Assembly (NCBI GenBank): GCA_038496675.1
Contig: CM076660.1
Coordinates: 1,801,029-1,865,028 of the forward strand
DNA from: Rachycentron canadum
Lineage: Eukaryota; Chordata; Actinopteri; Carangiformes; Rachycentridae
Reading direction: 5' to 3'
Length of the DNA: 64,000 nucleotides
This document shows, one piece after another, positions 1-12,716 of the stretch. Position numbers and translations under genes: made by a program. Position 1 is the stretch's first letter, and every line of letters starts with the position of its first letter. The notes under the pieces are model-generated. The model saw only the letters and a program-made list of their open reading frames with translations, was not told the DNA's origin and made no database searches.

Positions 1-1078
1 TGTGTTAAATATTCTTCTTGGTACAAAGAAAAAATATCAATTTAAAATCTTCGTTGCTTTCCTTCCAGTAAAATGTTTCTTGATGAGTCATCTTCAGCCT
101 GGGGGTGTATAAATATATGTATACAGTAAAATTCGATTCCAGAGCATAAATTTATCACAGACAGTGTTCACCCTGAATCTCACCTGCACACACGTCGAAT
201 TTAATCTCATGAAACATCTTGTTTGGAAAGATATGCGTATCGAAGGTTTCAAGAGCAAAGTTTGTCAAGCGTGGCATCGTCTGCATACACCTAATTCTTA
301 TTTATTAGCTTGATGGCTATTAAAAGTGGCCGATGCGGATGTTTTGATATTTCAGCTATTAAAAGGTCCCATATAGTGTAAAGGTAGATGCTTTCTAGAC
401 GTCTTCTTTGATTATAAAGCAGGTCAAGGTTCTATATGTATTCAGAAACTGACCGTTAAAATGAGCTGTCAGGACTTCTGTGACTTCGTGATGTCACAAT
501 GAAGCAGTTACTGCCCATAGCCATGCCCCAGAACCAGGCTCACCTGGATCCACCACCCGACTTTGCAGCATTTGGTTTGGTTGAAATCTGACATATCTTA
601 AATCTATAGGTTTGTAAGAAAACAGTCAGCCAATCAGAAGAGAGGCTCGGAGCGCTCTTAACGCTCTGTCCTGATTGGCTGACCGACCTGTTGTTACTCG
701 AACTCCGGAGCTCAGCCTGAGAGAGGAGTTGTAAAACTACGCTGAGATGGCTTTTGGTTCTTAAAACCACAAATATATCTTCTCATGGTTATCAAAACTT
801 CAAATAAATCACAGGAAAAGTGTAAAATATGGGAGTTTTAAAGGTGATGATTTGCCTCTTTTTTTTCCTCTCAATCTGACAAAATGATGAGTGCATTTTG
901 TTTGTTGAGTTGAATTTGTTGAATGACTAACTTTTTACATCTGTTTCTTTGACAGATGAGAAGTGTTTAAAAAACAAACAACACTTTGTATGTAAATGTG
1001 ATGGTTTTGAGTACAGTCACTGCACACAAATGACCCGCAGAAGAAGTCACTGTGTGCTGCCATCCACGTGTCCTGCAG
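1..1078 (+). other. galnt10: galnt10 intron, 3' part
   Basis: This intronic sequence ends in the acceptor CTGCAG at 1073-1078. It holds one full copy of element A (359-841). I see no exon in the rest. An open frame starting at 949 runs through the splice acceptor into the next exon in a different frame, and I treat it as chance. Confidence 0.85.
359..841 (+). mobile_element. Element A, copy 1: non-autonomous DNA element with terminal inverted repeats
   Basis: This copy is bounded by TTAA on each side (359-362 and 838-841). It starts AAGGTCCCATATAG and ends ATATGGGAGTT. Internal landmarks shared by other copies are TTTGATTATAAAGCAGGTC, GTGATGTCACAA, CAGCCAATCAGAAGAGAGG with its inverted partner CTGATTGGCTG, and GTAAAACTACGCTGAGATGG. 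It has no coding capacity. The TTAA target suggests a cut-and-paste transposon, but I cannot fix the superfamily. Confidence 0.8.
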
Positions 1079-1196
1079 GTCACCGGTCATGGCAGGTGGA
1101 CTGTTTGCTGTGGACAGGAAGTGGTTCTGGGAGCTGGGAGGATATGACACGGGGCTGGAGATCTGGGGAGGAGAGCAGTACGAGATCTCCTTCAAG
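1079..1196 (+). CDS. galnt10: galnt10 coding exon: Gal/GalNAc-T motif of the catalytic domain
   Basis: Position 1079 (g) completes a codon split by the preceding phase-2 intron. Positions 1080-1196 then encode 39 residues, beginning SPVMAGGLFAVDRKWFWELG and ending WGGEQYEISFK. This is the Gal/GalNAc-transferase motif found in all polypeptide GalNAc-transferases, including the WGGE core that lines the sugar-nucleotide and acceptor site. The exon is bounded by the acceptor tcctgcag and the donor gtaaaa. No frameshift or lost key residue is visible. The residue order matches vertebrate GALNT10 almost exactly. Confidence 0.96.
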
Positions 1197-2960
1197 GTAA
1201 AAATCAAATTTTTATTTATGCAGTTTTTAGTGTTTGAAGGTACATGAGACACATGAGAGATTTTTTTTTTTTTTTTTGCTGTGTTTACTCACCGTCCTCT
1301 ATCAAACTTTTCAACCCTTAGCTGTTGCATCAGGGTCATAAACATAATAAAAGATGTTCTCTTGGAAATTACACTTGTCCCCAGGCAATGACATAATCCT
1401 CTTCTCTTTTGACTCCAGGCACATCTAAGGTTTTATGTATCTGTTCCCTCAAAACTCTCAACACTGCAAGATTTGCTGAAAAAGAACAAGGAGTTTGTCT
1501 TTGTTTTGACTTTGAACTTTCTGAGGTTCTTCTTCAGATTCATTTGAATTTCCCTCTGACTGCTAACATTTTTATTTCAAAATTCTGTTTTTCAAAGCGG
1601 TGTACCTCTGCATCGGGAATAAACTCTGTCCACATCACGTGACCGTTCACACCCATTGTGTCTATTCTGGAGTTTATTAAATGCAGAAAATATGCAAATA
1701 ATACTACAACACCTGCTAACAAACACAGTAACGTCACTAGCACTTTCTAATTCATTATGAATGTTGCTTTCACCAATGCAAGTCGATGCTAATGAGATGC
1801 AGTCAGGGAGCGGCCGTCACCATTTTTTTTTTAAAAAAAAAGGTCGTCATTCACATTTACGTGCAGGTTCAGCAGTGGGGTCGCTGACAGTTGGGGGAGT
1901 TTGAGGAAATGGAAGCAGGATGTTCATTTTCTCCTCACGTCTTATTCTGGTACTGAACTGTGACTTTCACATGTTATATTCCTGCCTTTCGTTGACCCGT
2001 CCGACCAACCAACCCAACCTCCACCTGACTTGGACTTTGTCGCTCTATAAACTCATCATCACGCTTTTCCCTTCGCTCCTGTCATCATCACTGCGAACGC
2101 CACGGTGTCCGTTGCTGTTTCATTTTTAGCGGTTGCACTGACGCCGACGGGGACAGAAGACCTGATAATACAGACGACATCAAATAACAGAGAAAAACTG
2201 CTTTTTTTTGTTTGTTTGTTTGTTTTAAGTTTTAAGTTTTAAGCCATGAGCAAAAGGTGAGGATTTCTCACATTTGAAGCTGTCACTGTGAAATGAGTGA
2301 CAGGCCTTGACTAACACCAGGCATGACCCTGGGGGCTGAGCCTGGTGTGAGACAGCTCTTATGTTTTAATACTGTTTTGAAGCTTTTCATCTTATTTAAG
2401 TAATTACTGAGATAAAATCCCAAACCAAGGTTATTATTTTGGTCAAGATTATCATACTATTAAATTTCGCTATCAGCACATGCCTAGCTGTGCCTCTTAA
2501 GTCTACTTTATACCCTCAGATATTCAATTTGGTTTCCTTTTTATTAAGATCCCCATTAGCTGATACAGCACAGACAGCCAGTCTCCTGAGGTGAGAAGAT
2601 TAACAGGCTCTCATACTAATCCTTACAACCAAACTGCTGCTCCCACAGACAGCCAGGCCCGGCTTGCATGTGAAACACAATCGCTTCATTGAGCGGTACA
2701 GCTAATCTAAAGCTCCATCCTGGTGACACTGGTATGGGAGCACCGAGCATTTCCAGCTCACACGGCGAGATAATGTCAGAACCTCCAGCCTCGCAGAGCG
2801 CAGAGGAAACATGACCTTACGCGCGGAGGGAGACGACAGTGCTCGACGGTGGGGGCTCTTATATTGTACTGGCAGATTGGAGTTTCAGTTATGCAAACAG
2901 TTCGCAGAGGCAGAGCTGCTCTGCGGGCACAAATAATTAAACCTCCATGGATGTAGCCAC

Positions 2961-2983
2961 AAAAAAAAAAAAAAAAAAAAAAA
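2961..2983 (+). repeat. poly(A) run of 23
   Basis: An uninterrupted A tract in a galnt10 intron. It may be the tail of an old retroposed element, but no body is recognisable upstream. Confidence 0.9.
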
Positions 2984-3336
2984 GGTTATTCAGAGTAAAA
3001 GTTAGCTAACTGCTGTCAGAGGAAAACTTTTCAAAAGGCATATCATTTTTTTCATAGCATCCAGAATTATAGATGGATGGGCTCCTGACATAAAACCTCC
3101 CATATTAGCTACCAGTAAGATTGATAAAATAATACCAGCATGATAATGCGCTGGCTTTCGGATGCTTGTTTCCATGGCAACGACATCAAACAGACAACAT
3201 CAGTCTGATCTGGGCAGAGAAAACAAACTTTATGGTTAGATTTTTTCCATTTTTATTTCTTTTTGCACTTAGCTCATTACCGTCGTGTTCTCTACTGTCC
3301 TCAAACCAAGGAGGCAAAACAAACGAAAATAGAAAA

Positions 3337-4042
3337 TTAAAGGTCCCATGCAGTCTAAAAGTAGACGTCCATCTCCTCTTTGATTATAAAGCAGATCTAG
3401 TTTCTGTATTAATGCTGTTAAAGTATCAGTATCAGTCCTACTGGGGGAAATCTCTCTCTATGGGAGAAGAGAAAGAGTAAGCTTTATTTTCCCCTCCACT
3501 CTCTCTTTGAATGATGACAGTAAGATGACAAGTACATTTCATGGGTATGCCAAAACAAAATTGTCATGACTAATAAAACAGTAAATATTTATATGGAATT
3601 ATCAGAGCATTCGCAATAATCAGTCAAAATCAGAAGGAGGAGGCGCGTAGAAATGGCTGTGAGGCTTAAAGCTTACTACAAATAATGATGAGTTATCTGC
3701 GACCATCACAGAGCTCATCGTCCATCAGCACAACCCTATACCCTGAGACTGAGCCTTAAAACGGGCCCACGGGACTTCTGCAACTTTGTGATGTCACAAC
3801 AAAACAATCACCGCCCTTAGCCACGCCGCCGGCCCACCTGGACCCACCGTCCGAGGATGGATTTGGTTGATTTGGAGTGTTTACCTGAAATCCACCGTAT
3901 TTTTATTGGGTCAGTTTTATTGATTTACTCAGTGAGTAAAACTACACTGAGATGGTTTTTGATACTTAAAACCACAAATATATCTTCTTATGGACACAAA
4001 CACGTCAAAATACATGGGAAGTGTAAAATATGGGACTTTTAA
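3337..4042 (+). mobile_element. Element A, copy 2, interrupted
   Basis: The ends TTAAAGGTCCCATG and ATATGGGACTTTTAA are intact, but roughly 3427-3752 does not align with the other copies and looks like inserted or replaced sequence. The CCAAT hairpin region has also been lost or diverged. The copy lies inside a galnt10 intron. Confidence 0.75.
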
Positions 4043-4608
4043 TAGGATCAGTTCTTTCAGTTGGTCTTTCAAAGTGTGGAGTCACTACAAACCTTGAAGC
4101 TATAAAGACCTTTATCCTGACTTTACATTGATTGTTGGTCATTGTTATACATGTACTGAAAGCAAACATATATATACGAGAGCCACTGAAATATAGTGTG
4201 GACTGAACTGTATGTGCTAATGTTTTATTTATTCTTAAACACCAATGGAGACAACTCAAGTTTTTGATGCACTTTAAGTCAGTTCTGGATTTTGTCTTGC
4301 AGCAACATATTTTATTCATGAGCTGGAGTGAATTGTGTTGTTCTGTAGTCTCACCATCAGCTGAGCTGTGTACCCTCATGTGATCTGAGCTGGTTTGCTG
4401 GCGATGGAGGGTTTTTTTTTTCTATCTGTAATAGACCAGAGAGACTGTGGTTGTGCTGCAGTGACAATCATGTCAACACGGGGCCATGAGGACTTTCTGG
4501 CAATGGCTGGATGGTTCAATAGCGCTGTGTTAGCTGGCGCTTGAAATTATCCCCATGTGGCAAGTTGCATGGCAACAATAAGCAAACTCAATCCAAGAGA
4601 CCGTGACC

Positions 4609-4996
4609 ATCACTGACGGTCATGAGACTTGTGTAGTGACCGAAAGAATGAGGTCATGGATACAAGCGGCTGAAATGAATTTTCTTCCGCAGGGTGGCTG
4701 GGTTCAGCTTTGGAGAGAGGGTCTGGACCTCTGACATCTGGAGGGCAGTAGTTGAGGTTGTTAGAACAACTGGTCAGGCTTCCTCCTGGGCGCCTTTCAA
4801 TGGAGGTCTCATTGAAGTGGTAGTAGACCCAGAACACGCTGGAGACACTGTATATCTCATCTCGCCTGGGACCACCTCAGTAACACCCAGGAAGAGTTGG
4901 AAAACTTTGCTTGGCAGAGGGATGTCTACTTTGTTGACCTGCTGCCACCTCATACAAGTGGCAGAAGCTGGGTGAATGGTTGGATGGATGGATCAA
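4609..4996 (+). mobile_element. LINE (non-LTR retrotransposon) 3' end
   Basis: The sequence matches the C-terminal end of a common fish LINE reverse-transcriptase ORF and its tail. Recognisable are GTAGTGACCGAAAGAATGAGG (TER motif), TTTTCTTCCGCAGGGTGGCTGG (FLRRVAG), an RTRW-like segment near 4830-4850 and a short (TGGA)n tail at 4979-4994. The frame is broken by several changes. It sits sense in a galnt10 intron. Confidence 0.75.
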
Positions 4997-7210
4997 ATCC
5001 AAAGTGAAACAAATAATTTCAAATTGGATTGTTTTGTTGACAGCTCACAAGTTTTAATATGCTTATATGCTGTGATCTTTTTGTCTGTGATGCTGGTCTC
5101 TGTAATTTTGGAAGCAGGTTATGAATTATATTATAAATCAAATCAAAATTTTGACTCCTTGAACAGGATGACGGACCTTTCAAACATTTTTCATTTACTG
5201 TATCTCACCTCTAACAGGTGAATCTGTGCTAAACCGCGGATGTTTTGATTCAAGCTCAGCAATTTATTCTTGACCTTAAACGCAGCAGTTGAGAAAACAG
5301 CCTCCATTAATGCAATAATCCTTCAAATTAAACATTAGCATCAGTGTTTAATTCATCATAATGATAATTATCAGTCTACAGCTTCTTCACTTCGTGCGTC
5401 GAGGTTCATGCTAATTAACTTTCAAAGATTCCAGCGTTTCCTTCTTTGCTGTCAGTGTAATGTTTTCAACCACAGGAACGCATTGCTGTTATAATTCAAA
5501 ATTAGTCCAAATTAATAGAAATAATAAACCGCAGCTTCTATAATATAATATCTATATAATATCTGTCAAAATCACCAAATGGGTTCATCCCTTTGTGAGC
5601 AAGAATATGATCAGTACATTTTTGATATGGTTTTACTGTCAGACATCTGCGTGGTGTTGACTCTTTGCCACTAAGGCAGTGCTACATGAAAGGTCGAACC
5701 GCCCCAGATGGAAATGGCTCATCCTCTGGGGAGAATCAATGCCTTTGTTGAATGCCTTTCTTAAAACAGTTGGATTGTGATGTTTCATCTGTTGAACCTT
5801 TGGCCTCATCGTGATAACTGGATGAAGAGGGTTGGAAGGCAGGGAAAACTTTTGGGATCTTCCTCTGTGGGCTCACGTACTTAATCTCAGCATCAGGCCA
5901 TTTTTAGCGCTCTATGTTTTCTTTTGAGTCTATATCACTGCAGCCTTCCTCCCTTCAGAGCACATTACCTGACCTTTTATAGTCACCGCTGGCTTATGTC
6001 AGAGATGATGAATTTGATTTCAGTTTTTTATTATACGAGCTTCCTATCAGCATTAAGAATCGTATGTTATAGAACCATATGATATGGACTATATAAGCCT
6101 GGACTTCTTTATTAAGTGGCTCAGTGCACTGCAGTAAATGGTAATATGTTGGCTCCTGAACCAACCTAATGTCAGGTCATGGTGTATGGACACGTTGACC
6201 GCTGCCTGTACATCCCTGTCGAACGCTGTGTCCTACACCATGAAGTCACATGTAAAACATGCATATTTCATGTTCCATTATGTCTGTCCACGTTCTTGAA
6301 CTCCCCACAGCTTCAACCTGCCTCCAACCTTCAAACAGCATAAATCCTATTTACATATTAAAGGCCTCTATACTCAGAAACAATTTGGACACACTGCGCG
6401 TCTCTGTCCATACTTTCCATGTTTGCTGTCATGTTTAAATCCAGCTTCTCATTTCCTCAAGTTTCATTTTGCTATCGTCTCAAAACAAAACCTCCTTTTT
6501 CCGTCTCTAAGTCTTTCTTTTCTTCTGCATCCTCTTTATCGTCTCCCTTTTCTTTGTCAAGGTTTATTTTCAACATTGCCGGCCAAAAAAGAGAATCATC
6601 ACTGTTGTATTCATTATAGTTGGAGGATTAAAATGAGGAGCCACTGCTGGATGCTTCTGTTATGAAGGATAGACGAGCAAAAGGAAGAGAAATGTGGCAA
6701 ATTGCTGTAAAGGAAGGTTTATTTTTACTTAAGACAAGCACATTAGAGTGCTTAAAACATATTAAAGACCTCAACCCACAATGTAAAGAGACTGCATGCC
6801 TCCCTTTCCTGAAAGGCTTTTACAGTTGGCAGCTTTTGCAGTTGCAGCTGTGCTAATACCAACAAAGTTTAAGCGCTGTCATGCATAAGATACTTAACCC
6901 AGCTCTTTTTCTGATCTGACCCTCTGCTGCTCAGTCAGGTCACCATTATATCATGATTTTGGTTTCTATGTCTCCTCTTCCTTCTCATCTTTATTACCTC
7001 TGCCTCTGCATTCACTGCTCTCTCCTTTTAGTCTCCCAGGATTTATAAATCTGTTAGACCCACTGTACTTCATGCCTCTTTCTTCTTCATTACTTTATTA
7101 CTTTTGCTTCACCTTCCTACAGTTTTCTGTCTTAATATGGTAAACGTGTCTAATTACAATAGAGATCCAGCTGATGAAAGCGCTTTCCCTGTGTGTGTGT
7201 GTCTCTGTAG

Positions 7211-7318
7211 GTGTGGATGTGCGGTGGTCGGATGGAGGACATTCCTTGCTCGAGGGTAGGACACATCTACAGGAAGTATGTCCCCTACAAGGTCCCTGGT
7301 GGGATCAGCTTGGCCAAG
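7211..7318 (+). CDS. galnt10: galnt10 coding exon: end of the catalytic domain
   Basis: The exon has 36 codons in phase 0, from VWMCGGRMEDIPCSRVGHIY to KVPGGISLAK. The pair of cysteines (MCGG...IPCS) and the following VGH are invariant family features. The His of VGH corresponds to the third metal ligand known from the structures of other family members; I assign it by alignment from memory. The boundaries are tctctgtag and gtaattc. The next coding exon follows after a 2.9-kb intron. Confidence 0.96.
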
Positions 7319-7710
7319 GTAATTCTTCACACTCTGTGCCTCCACGGTTCATGACAAAATACAATACAGCAGATCAGTGGCAGATTTTCTAGAATGGTTT
7401 GATGCAGGGGTTCAATGTCAGTATCGTGCCCTCACATCGCCTCTGTTAAATCCGAGTCACAACACAACAACGGATTGTATTATATTGTAAGCAGAACTAA
7501 TCCGCAAGATTGACCGCGGGGCTCATCAGAGTGAATTGGATCTGTATTGGCTGTTTAAAGGTCGATCCATTCTGGACATCTGTTTAGATGTTCGGTAACA
7601 TAAAACCTGTCCAACATCACCTTCAGCTATAACAAAGGTGACAGAATAGAGGGAAATCCTGAAGAATGAGTGGAGAAACGGGATGTCGGTGCCCCCATCC
7701 ACCGCCTGCA

Positions 7711-7800
7711 GGTAAAGATGGACGTAGACCTCGTCACCCACAGGTTTCTGAAGAGCGGTGGAGTGGGCTTCTGCACCATTCCCATCTTGGCGCTGCCTGA
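7711..7800 (-). repeat. Element C group, copy 1 (fragment, reverse)
   Basis: The minus strand reads GCCAAGATGGGAATGG, then CTTCAGAAACCTGTGGGTGACG and TCTACGTCCATCTTTA. This is the same order as the copies at 48721, 50975 and 61965. Confidence 0.7.
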
Positions 7801-8555
7801 CTCCTCCTGAGTCCCAGATAATGCAGAGGTCAATGGTCAAAGAGGTGGGGTTAACTGGTTTGTGGCATCTCGCCTGTCACACAAAGCGGTCATGCCCAAA
7901 ATTATACATCATTTTAAGGCTCACTAACATTTAAACTGGTGAGATATGTAAAAAGACTGAGGAGCATCAAAGCCATTCTGGCGATACATGATGACCAACA
8001 GTTTACTAAGACTCTTGTTGGTTTTCCTGTAGTCTGTAGGTTCTTATCAACCGTTATCCCAAATGATGAATCCATTTGGTGATTTTGACCACGTGCCTTT
8101 TTGTGTTTTAGCAACACATTTGTGGCCCCTTTAATGGCAAGAATGGCAAAATGAGTTAATATGCTCTCACATCCAGCATTTTCATATTGTGCCGTGTCAT
8201 TTCCATTGCATTTCATTTTGATTTTGAACTTTTCTTTTAAATCCAAGTGACTGGTTCATATTAATAATGTCAGTTCCTCATGACTGAGAGTCCTTTGTCA
8301 GGTGTTCTGGTGCTTTTTAAAGCAACAATACACTATCTCACTCGGCTCATAACAGTCCATTTATATTTAGAGGTTACTTTTCTTTTTGTGCTCTCTGGTC
8401 TCTTGAAAAAGCTGTTATCAGTAATTCTTCTTGATTAAACAAACAACAAATGAGGCAAAATCCAATTATACTTTTTCCAAAAAAAAAAAAAGAAAAAGAA
8501 AAGGTGACATCTTATCGGCAAAACTGGTTTTAATTGTATTAGAATTCGTCAGTGC

Positions 8556-8578
8556 TCACACACATACACACACACACG

Positions 8579-8619
<41 letters not shown>
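8556..8619 (+). repeat. (CA)n microsatellite, imperfect
   Basis: About 64 bp of CA repeats with two CG interruptions (ACGCACGC) and one CATA. Confidence 0.95.
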
Positions 8620-8621
<2 letters not shown>

Positions 8622-8766
8622 CTCTTCAGTATTTAAATAAGTTAAATTTGGCTCACATAAACAGTACAAAAACAACACATTTGGCTGTACTGAAATATGG
8701 CTTGATGTGAAATATATTTCAGCTCAGGTAATATTCAGGAACAGTGAAAAGTCATTTCATGCAGAT

Positions 8767-8767
<1 letters not shown>

Positions 8768-8802
<35 letters not shown>
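8768..8802 (+). repeat. (CA)n microsatellite
   Basis: A pure CA tract about 150 bp after the tract at 8556, both in a galnt10 intron. Confidence 0.95.
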
Positions 8803-8804
<2 letters not shown>

Positions 8805-9888
8805 TAAAAACACAACGTCTGCGTCCCCCAACTTCAGCAAACAGTGAAACCGAAGTAAAAGAGGCGTAGCTGAATATATCAGCTTACAAGACGGAGTAAA
8901 TGAACCTTCTAATTAAGCTCAAGAACACAAATAAACACGTACATGAAGTCTTCACATCGCTAACACATAAGTGTACACACAAACACACATGGCCTTGTGT
9001 GAGACCCAGTCTTTTAGCGGCGCAGTGTAGCAAACGGCAGGTGTTTTTTATTCCCTATGTCCTTTTACTAAGTACTCCCCTCTTTCTCCTCCGTGTATGA
9101 AAGCACTTTACAGACCGCTCAGCATCCACGAACAAAAGACCACCAGATGAGAGGCAGCAGTGCGCAGTGTGTCTACTATCTACGACTTATAGCCTTTGCA
9201 GGTGCTCCTGTGAAGAATGAGCTTAAGTTTCTTTGTTCCTTCAAAGCACCTACGCAGAAAGGAAAATTGTCTAAAAGCGCTAAATCATCCCAGTTGTAGC
9301 CCAAAACTATTCATTATGTATGCCCCTGCCGCAGCCTGGAACATGGCTCAGTATGCAACTGAAAGATGTTGGCCTTTGTTTTGCTCTTTCTTTTTTTTTT
9401 AAATTCTGACCAACAGTCTTTAAACCATAACCTGAGAGGAATGCTGATGGCCCTGAATCAGCCTAGCCCTGCAGACAAAGCAGCACATTTACATAAGAAC
9501 ATTTACAAAAATGAACTCACTCTTGCGCAAATCCATGGTTATGCCTCTTCATTTGCCATCATTTTTTTCCCCTTTTAATTTAAGTGAAAGAGTACTTCAG
9601 CTTGAATACAGTTGGCTGCAAGTGAATTTCTGCAAGTGAAAGAAAAGTTTTCAGAGATGCAACAAAGTAGAAACTGTTGCTGTAATGTTGGGTTATACCG
9701 AGACTGGGTGAAGATGCCACTGTCAGGCGAGACTCCCTGAGGCCAATCTGCAACAAAACCAGCAGACTATGTAAACACTCGATCCAGAAGATCATCCTCA
9801 CTACTGCAGGATTTTGTGTTTATTTGTGGGAGGCTCGCAGACAGTCAGAGATTTTTGCAAAGAAAAGTAGGCTGAGCCCCCCTGATAA

Positions 9889-10036
9889 AAATCAAGTGTT
9901 GAACCTTGTTAACATGCCAATATGAGGCAGGCAAAATAAACCAGAAACCTTATCACAGATGAGAGAGACAGAGTTTTCATTAGAAAAAGCACTAACACTG
10001 TGTCAGTCACTGCCAGTTACAGATTAACGCCATCAA
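9889..10036 (+). repeat. Element B, copy 1 (partial)
   Basis: It shares ATCAAGTGTTGAACCTTGTTAACATG and CACTGTGTCAGTCACTGCC with the copies at 29157 and 31375. It lies in a galnt10 intron. I see no inverted ends and no coding capacity. Confidence 0.7.
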
Positions 10037-10227
10037 AATGTAACTCCCCTAACTGTTCTTCTGGTTGCCGACTTCGGTCACAATAAACTCCTAAAAAACT
10101 CTCTCGCTCTTTCACTTTTCAACCTCATGCAAACAGTGGACATGGGTGTAGATACAAGGCCTGGCCTAGAATTTTTCAAAGAGGAAGCAAGCGTAGACAT
10201 GAATCTTTCCCCCCATTTTGATTTCAG

Positions 10228-10449
10228 AACCTAAAACGCGTCGCAGAAGTGTGGATGGACGAATACGCCGAATACGTCTACCAGCGCCGGCCCGAGTACC
10301 GACACCTGTCCGCGGGAGACATGACGGCGCAGAAGGAGCTCAGGAACCGACTCAACTGCAAGAACTTCAAGTGGTTCATGAGCAAGGTGGCCTGGGATCT
10401 GCCCAAACACTACCCACCGGTGGAGCCTCCCGCTGCGGCGTGGGGGGAG
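10228..10449 (+). CDS. galnt10: galnt10 coding exon: linker between catalytic and lectin domains
   Basis: The exon has 74 codons in phase 0, beginning NLKRVAEVWMDEYAEYVYQR and ending PPVEPPAAAWGE. It covers the last catalytic helices (VAEVWMDEY is strongly conserved in the family), the RRPEYRHLSAGD segment and the start of the linker (NCKNFKWFM, then VAWDLPKHYPPVEPP). This linker is the most GALNT10-specific part I can recognise. The boundaries are ttgatttcag and gtaagt, a consensus donor. GC content is clearly higher than in the flanking introns. Confidence 0.97.
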
Positions 10450-11627
10450 GTAAGTTTATGAAACTGCTTTGAAAGTATGTTCAAAGTATAAAAGATTGGA
10501 ATCACAGGTTGCTTCAAGAGGATTTCAAATAGATTTGGAAATGTGTGCCTCCAACTTCACCTGCATGCACAACAGCAATGAACCAACTGAACTCAAAAGT
10601 TATAATTAACAGCTCTTGTTGATCCTGAAATGTTGTACATCTCTGGTTTCATAACAACATCAGTCAATCAGAATCATTCACTCAGTGAATTTCATCATCT
10701 CTGAGATGTACTGTAAATGCTCTAATGCACACCTGCGTGTCAGCTACGTGGGTGAATGAAGTCATCTGATAATAAAGTAATGAACTCCCACCCAACTGCC
10801 AGCACTCATACATTCATTTAAAGTTTGCTCATGACTAATGGAGGTTGTCTACTTTCTTATTATTTCAGATAAAGAGAGGGAAAAACAATATAAAAGAAAG
10901 GAGGAAATAAAAATGAATAAAGATCGTCCCTTAGCTGAAAGCAACCTTAAAAAAAAAAAAGTCCAGCTTTTGTTTGAAAATGTCAGCAGTTTCTACAGCA
11001 GTTTTTACTCTGGGAAACTTTTTTCACTGCCTAAAGGCCCCTTCCCTGAGGAACAAGTCCAACTGAGGTGGATGGAGTAATGTCCCTGAAGCTGGGACCA
11101 AGCAGGGCAACAGTTTCTGCTTTGGTTTGGACTCTGAAATGATCTGTAGGCAGCACAAACAGCACATGGTGAAATAAAGTGCACTGGATACAAGGGTGAC
11201 CACCACAAGGCACGTATCATGTTCAATTCAACACAGGATTTTTTGACTTATAAATAAAAATGAAATACTGGTGGGAATTATCCAAGTTGGAAGCAGAGGG
11301 CTGTGCATCAAGCTGGAGATGGTGATAACAAAACTCCCGGTGGTACCAACAGACAAGAATCAGTGATGAAACATGTTTGCAATAACAAATTTTTTCCCCT
11401 TCTCCTCCTGTAAACCACCAACTACCTGGGCCAAACATGCCTCTGGCTGTGCTGTGGGTAACAGACAGCAAGCTGAACACTCAGAAATACAGTCATTTGT
11501 GTATGAAAGCTCAATATACCAATTAAGTGCCCAACTAAGAATGAACATCTAACCTGATTTATTTTGGGCAGAGCTCTCCCTGTCTCCCTGACACCATGTC
11601 AATGTCTGTGTGTTTTTTTTTTTTCAG
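10450..11627 (+). other. galnt10: galnt10 intron
   Basis: This intron of 1,178 bp has a GTAAGT donor and a long T-rich tract before the acceptor at 11626-11627. I see no repeat family, RNA gene or further exon in it. Confidence 0.85.
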
Positions 11628-11744
11628 ATACGAAATGTGGGCAGCGACATGTGTATGGAGATCAAACACTTCGTGTCAGGGAGCCCCATCCGCCTGGAGA
11701 GCTGTGTGAAAGGACGGGGCGAGGTGGGCTGGAGCCACGGACAG
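11628..11744 (+). CDS. galnt10: galnt10 coding exon: lectin domain, first (alpha) repeat
   Basis: The exon has 39 codons in phase 0, from IRNVGSDMCMEIKHF to GEVGWSHGQ. It encodes the first third of the ricin B-type beta-trefoil that lets these enzymes bind GalNAc already present on the substrate. The paired cysteines (MCMEI and LESC) of the alpha repeat are present. The usual QxW of this repeat is not seen, and WSHGQ stands near its place. The exon is bounded by tttcag and gtgagg. Confidence 0.95.
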
Positions 11745-12716
11745 GTGAGGGTCATTCATTGTCTGATGCCTGTAGGTCCGACCATGAACTACTAATTTTT
11801 CCGAACTGATCAAGTCAGGCTCCAATTTGTTCAGCCGTTCAGCTTGGCTCAAAGAATCCTGCTTCTTAGAGTGAAATATTTCAATAAATACCGATGAAAT
11901 TTCACCAAAAATTCTGAATCCTGTTAAATCTTTTAATGATACTATCACGATTTATCTTCTGACCAGGCAACATTTTCACTTCTTCATAACTGAATGGGAG
12001 AACACCACTGAAGTCAGTGAACGGCTTCAGATGCTAACGCTAATGTTTTCAAACTATTATTCTAACGAGTGAAAAATGGTGGATGATCATCCCCAAAGCC
12101 TGGAAGACTCCAGCTCAAAAATGGATGCACACATTGGTCTTTACGTACTACACCTATAGTTAGTAGGTCGCACGTTGCACAGTCAAATATTGTAGGCTGT
12201 GCGCCGACGTTAGCTTGAAGGTCCATGCAGGCCTTTGCGGACATGAGCAGATCATAAAATTTACATTGCCGTACATCACTAGATGCTAAACATGCTTAAC
12301 CATCAGCATGTTATCAAATTATCTGGATGGGAACATTGTGATATTATTGGTAAGGTCACAAGCTAACATAAAGATTGCATATTTGCAAACTAAGCATCAG
12401 CCATCACATAAAAAAAAAGAGCATACAATCAAGCAAAATGTTGAAGCTAATGGCATTTATAATTAGTTTATTCAATGCAAACTGTGAATGTTGACCTTAC
12501 GTGCTAAGCGTCAACATACTTTACTTTTATTAAAGATGCAATGATGAATTAAGATGATTTATTGAACACAATCTGTCCAACATACAGAGCGCTAGCCTCG
12601 TATGCTGCCTTCAAGTGACAAACCTCTCCACAAAGGATCCATCTACAGCGACAAAATGGTGTCGGTTTAAGGAAGTCCAACGGGGAACTGAAACAGTCTG
12701 ATTTTTTTCCTTGCAG
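11745..12716 (+). other. galnt10: galnt10 intron
   Basis: This 972-bp intron has GTGAGG at the start and a T-rich tract before TTGCAG at the end. The stretch from about 11810 to 12420 resembles old interspersed repeat sequence common in fish (motifs such as gctaacat and catgcttaaccatcagcatg), but I cannot name the family. Confidence 0.75.

Larger units (their letters stand above)
1197..7210 (+). other. galnt10: galnt10 intron with repeats
   Basis: This intron of about 6.0 kb runs from GTAAAA to TGTAG. It contains a 23-nt poly(A) run at 2961-2983, an interrupted element A (3337-4042) and a LINE 3' end (4609-4996). It also has two X-box-like palindromes, at 3168-3181 and 4564-4576. I find nothing further I can assign in 5000-7200, which is AT-rich. 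Confidence 0.85.
7319..10227 (+). other. galnt10: galnt10 intron with microsatellites
   Basis: This intron contains a reverse-strand fragment of element C (about 7711-7800), two (CA)n tracts (8556-8619 and 8768-8802) and a copy of element B (about 9889-10036). Open frames on both strands around 7526-7840 come from the element C fragment, not from a gene. I see nothing else to assign. Confidence 0.8.

Noticed and set aside
949..1200. 83-codon frame overlapping the first galnt10 exon
   Set aside because: It is in a different frame from the conserved protein and crosses the splice acceptor.
7526..7840. Minus-strand frame resembling the end of a C1q domain (GDEVYVHLYLQ..., SFFRISLYS)
   Set aside because: Much of it (7711-7800) matches the element C repeat (GCCAAGATGG, CTTCAGAAACCTGTGGGTGACG, CTACGTCCAT). 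The apparent similarity is a translation of that repeat and needs a frameshift.
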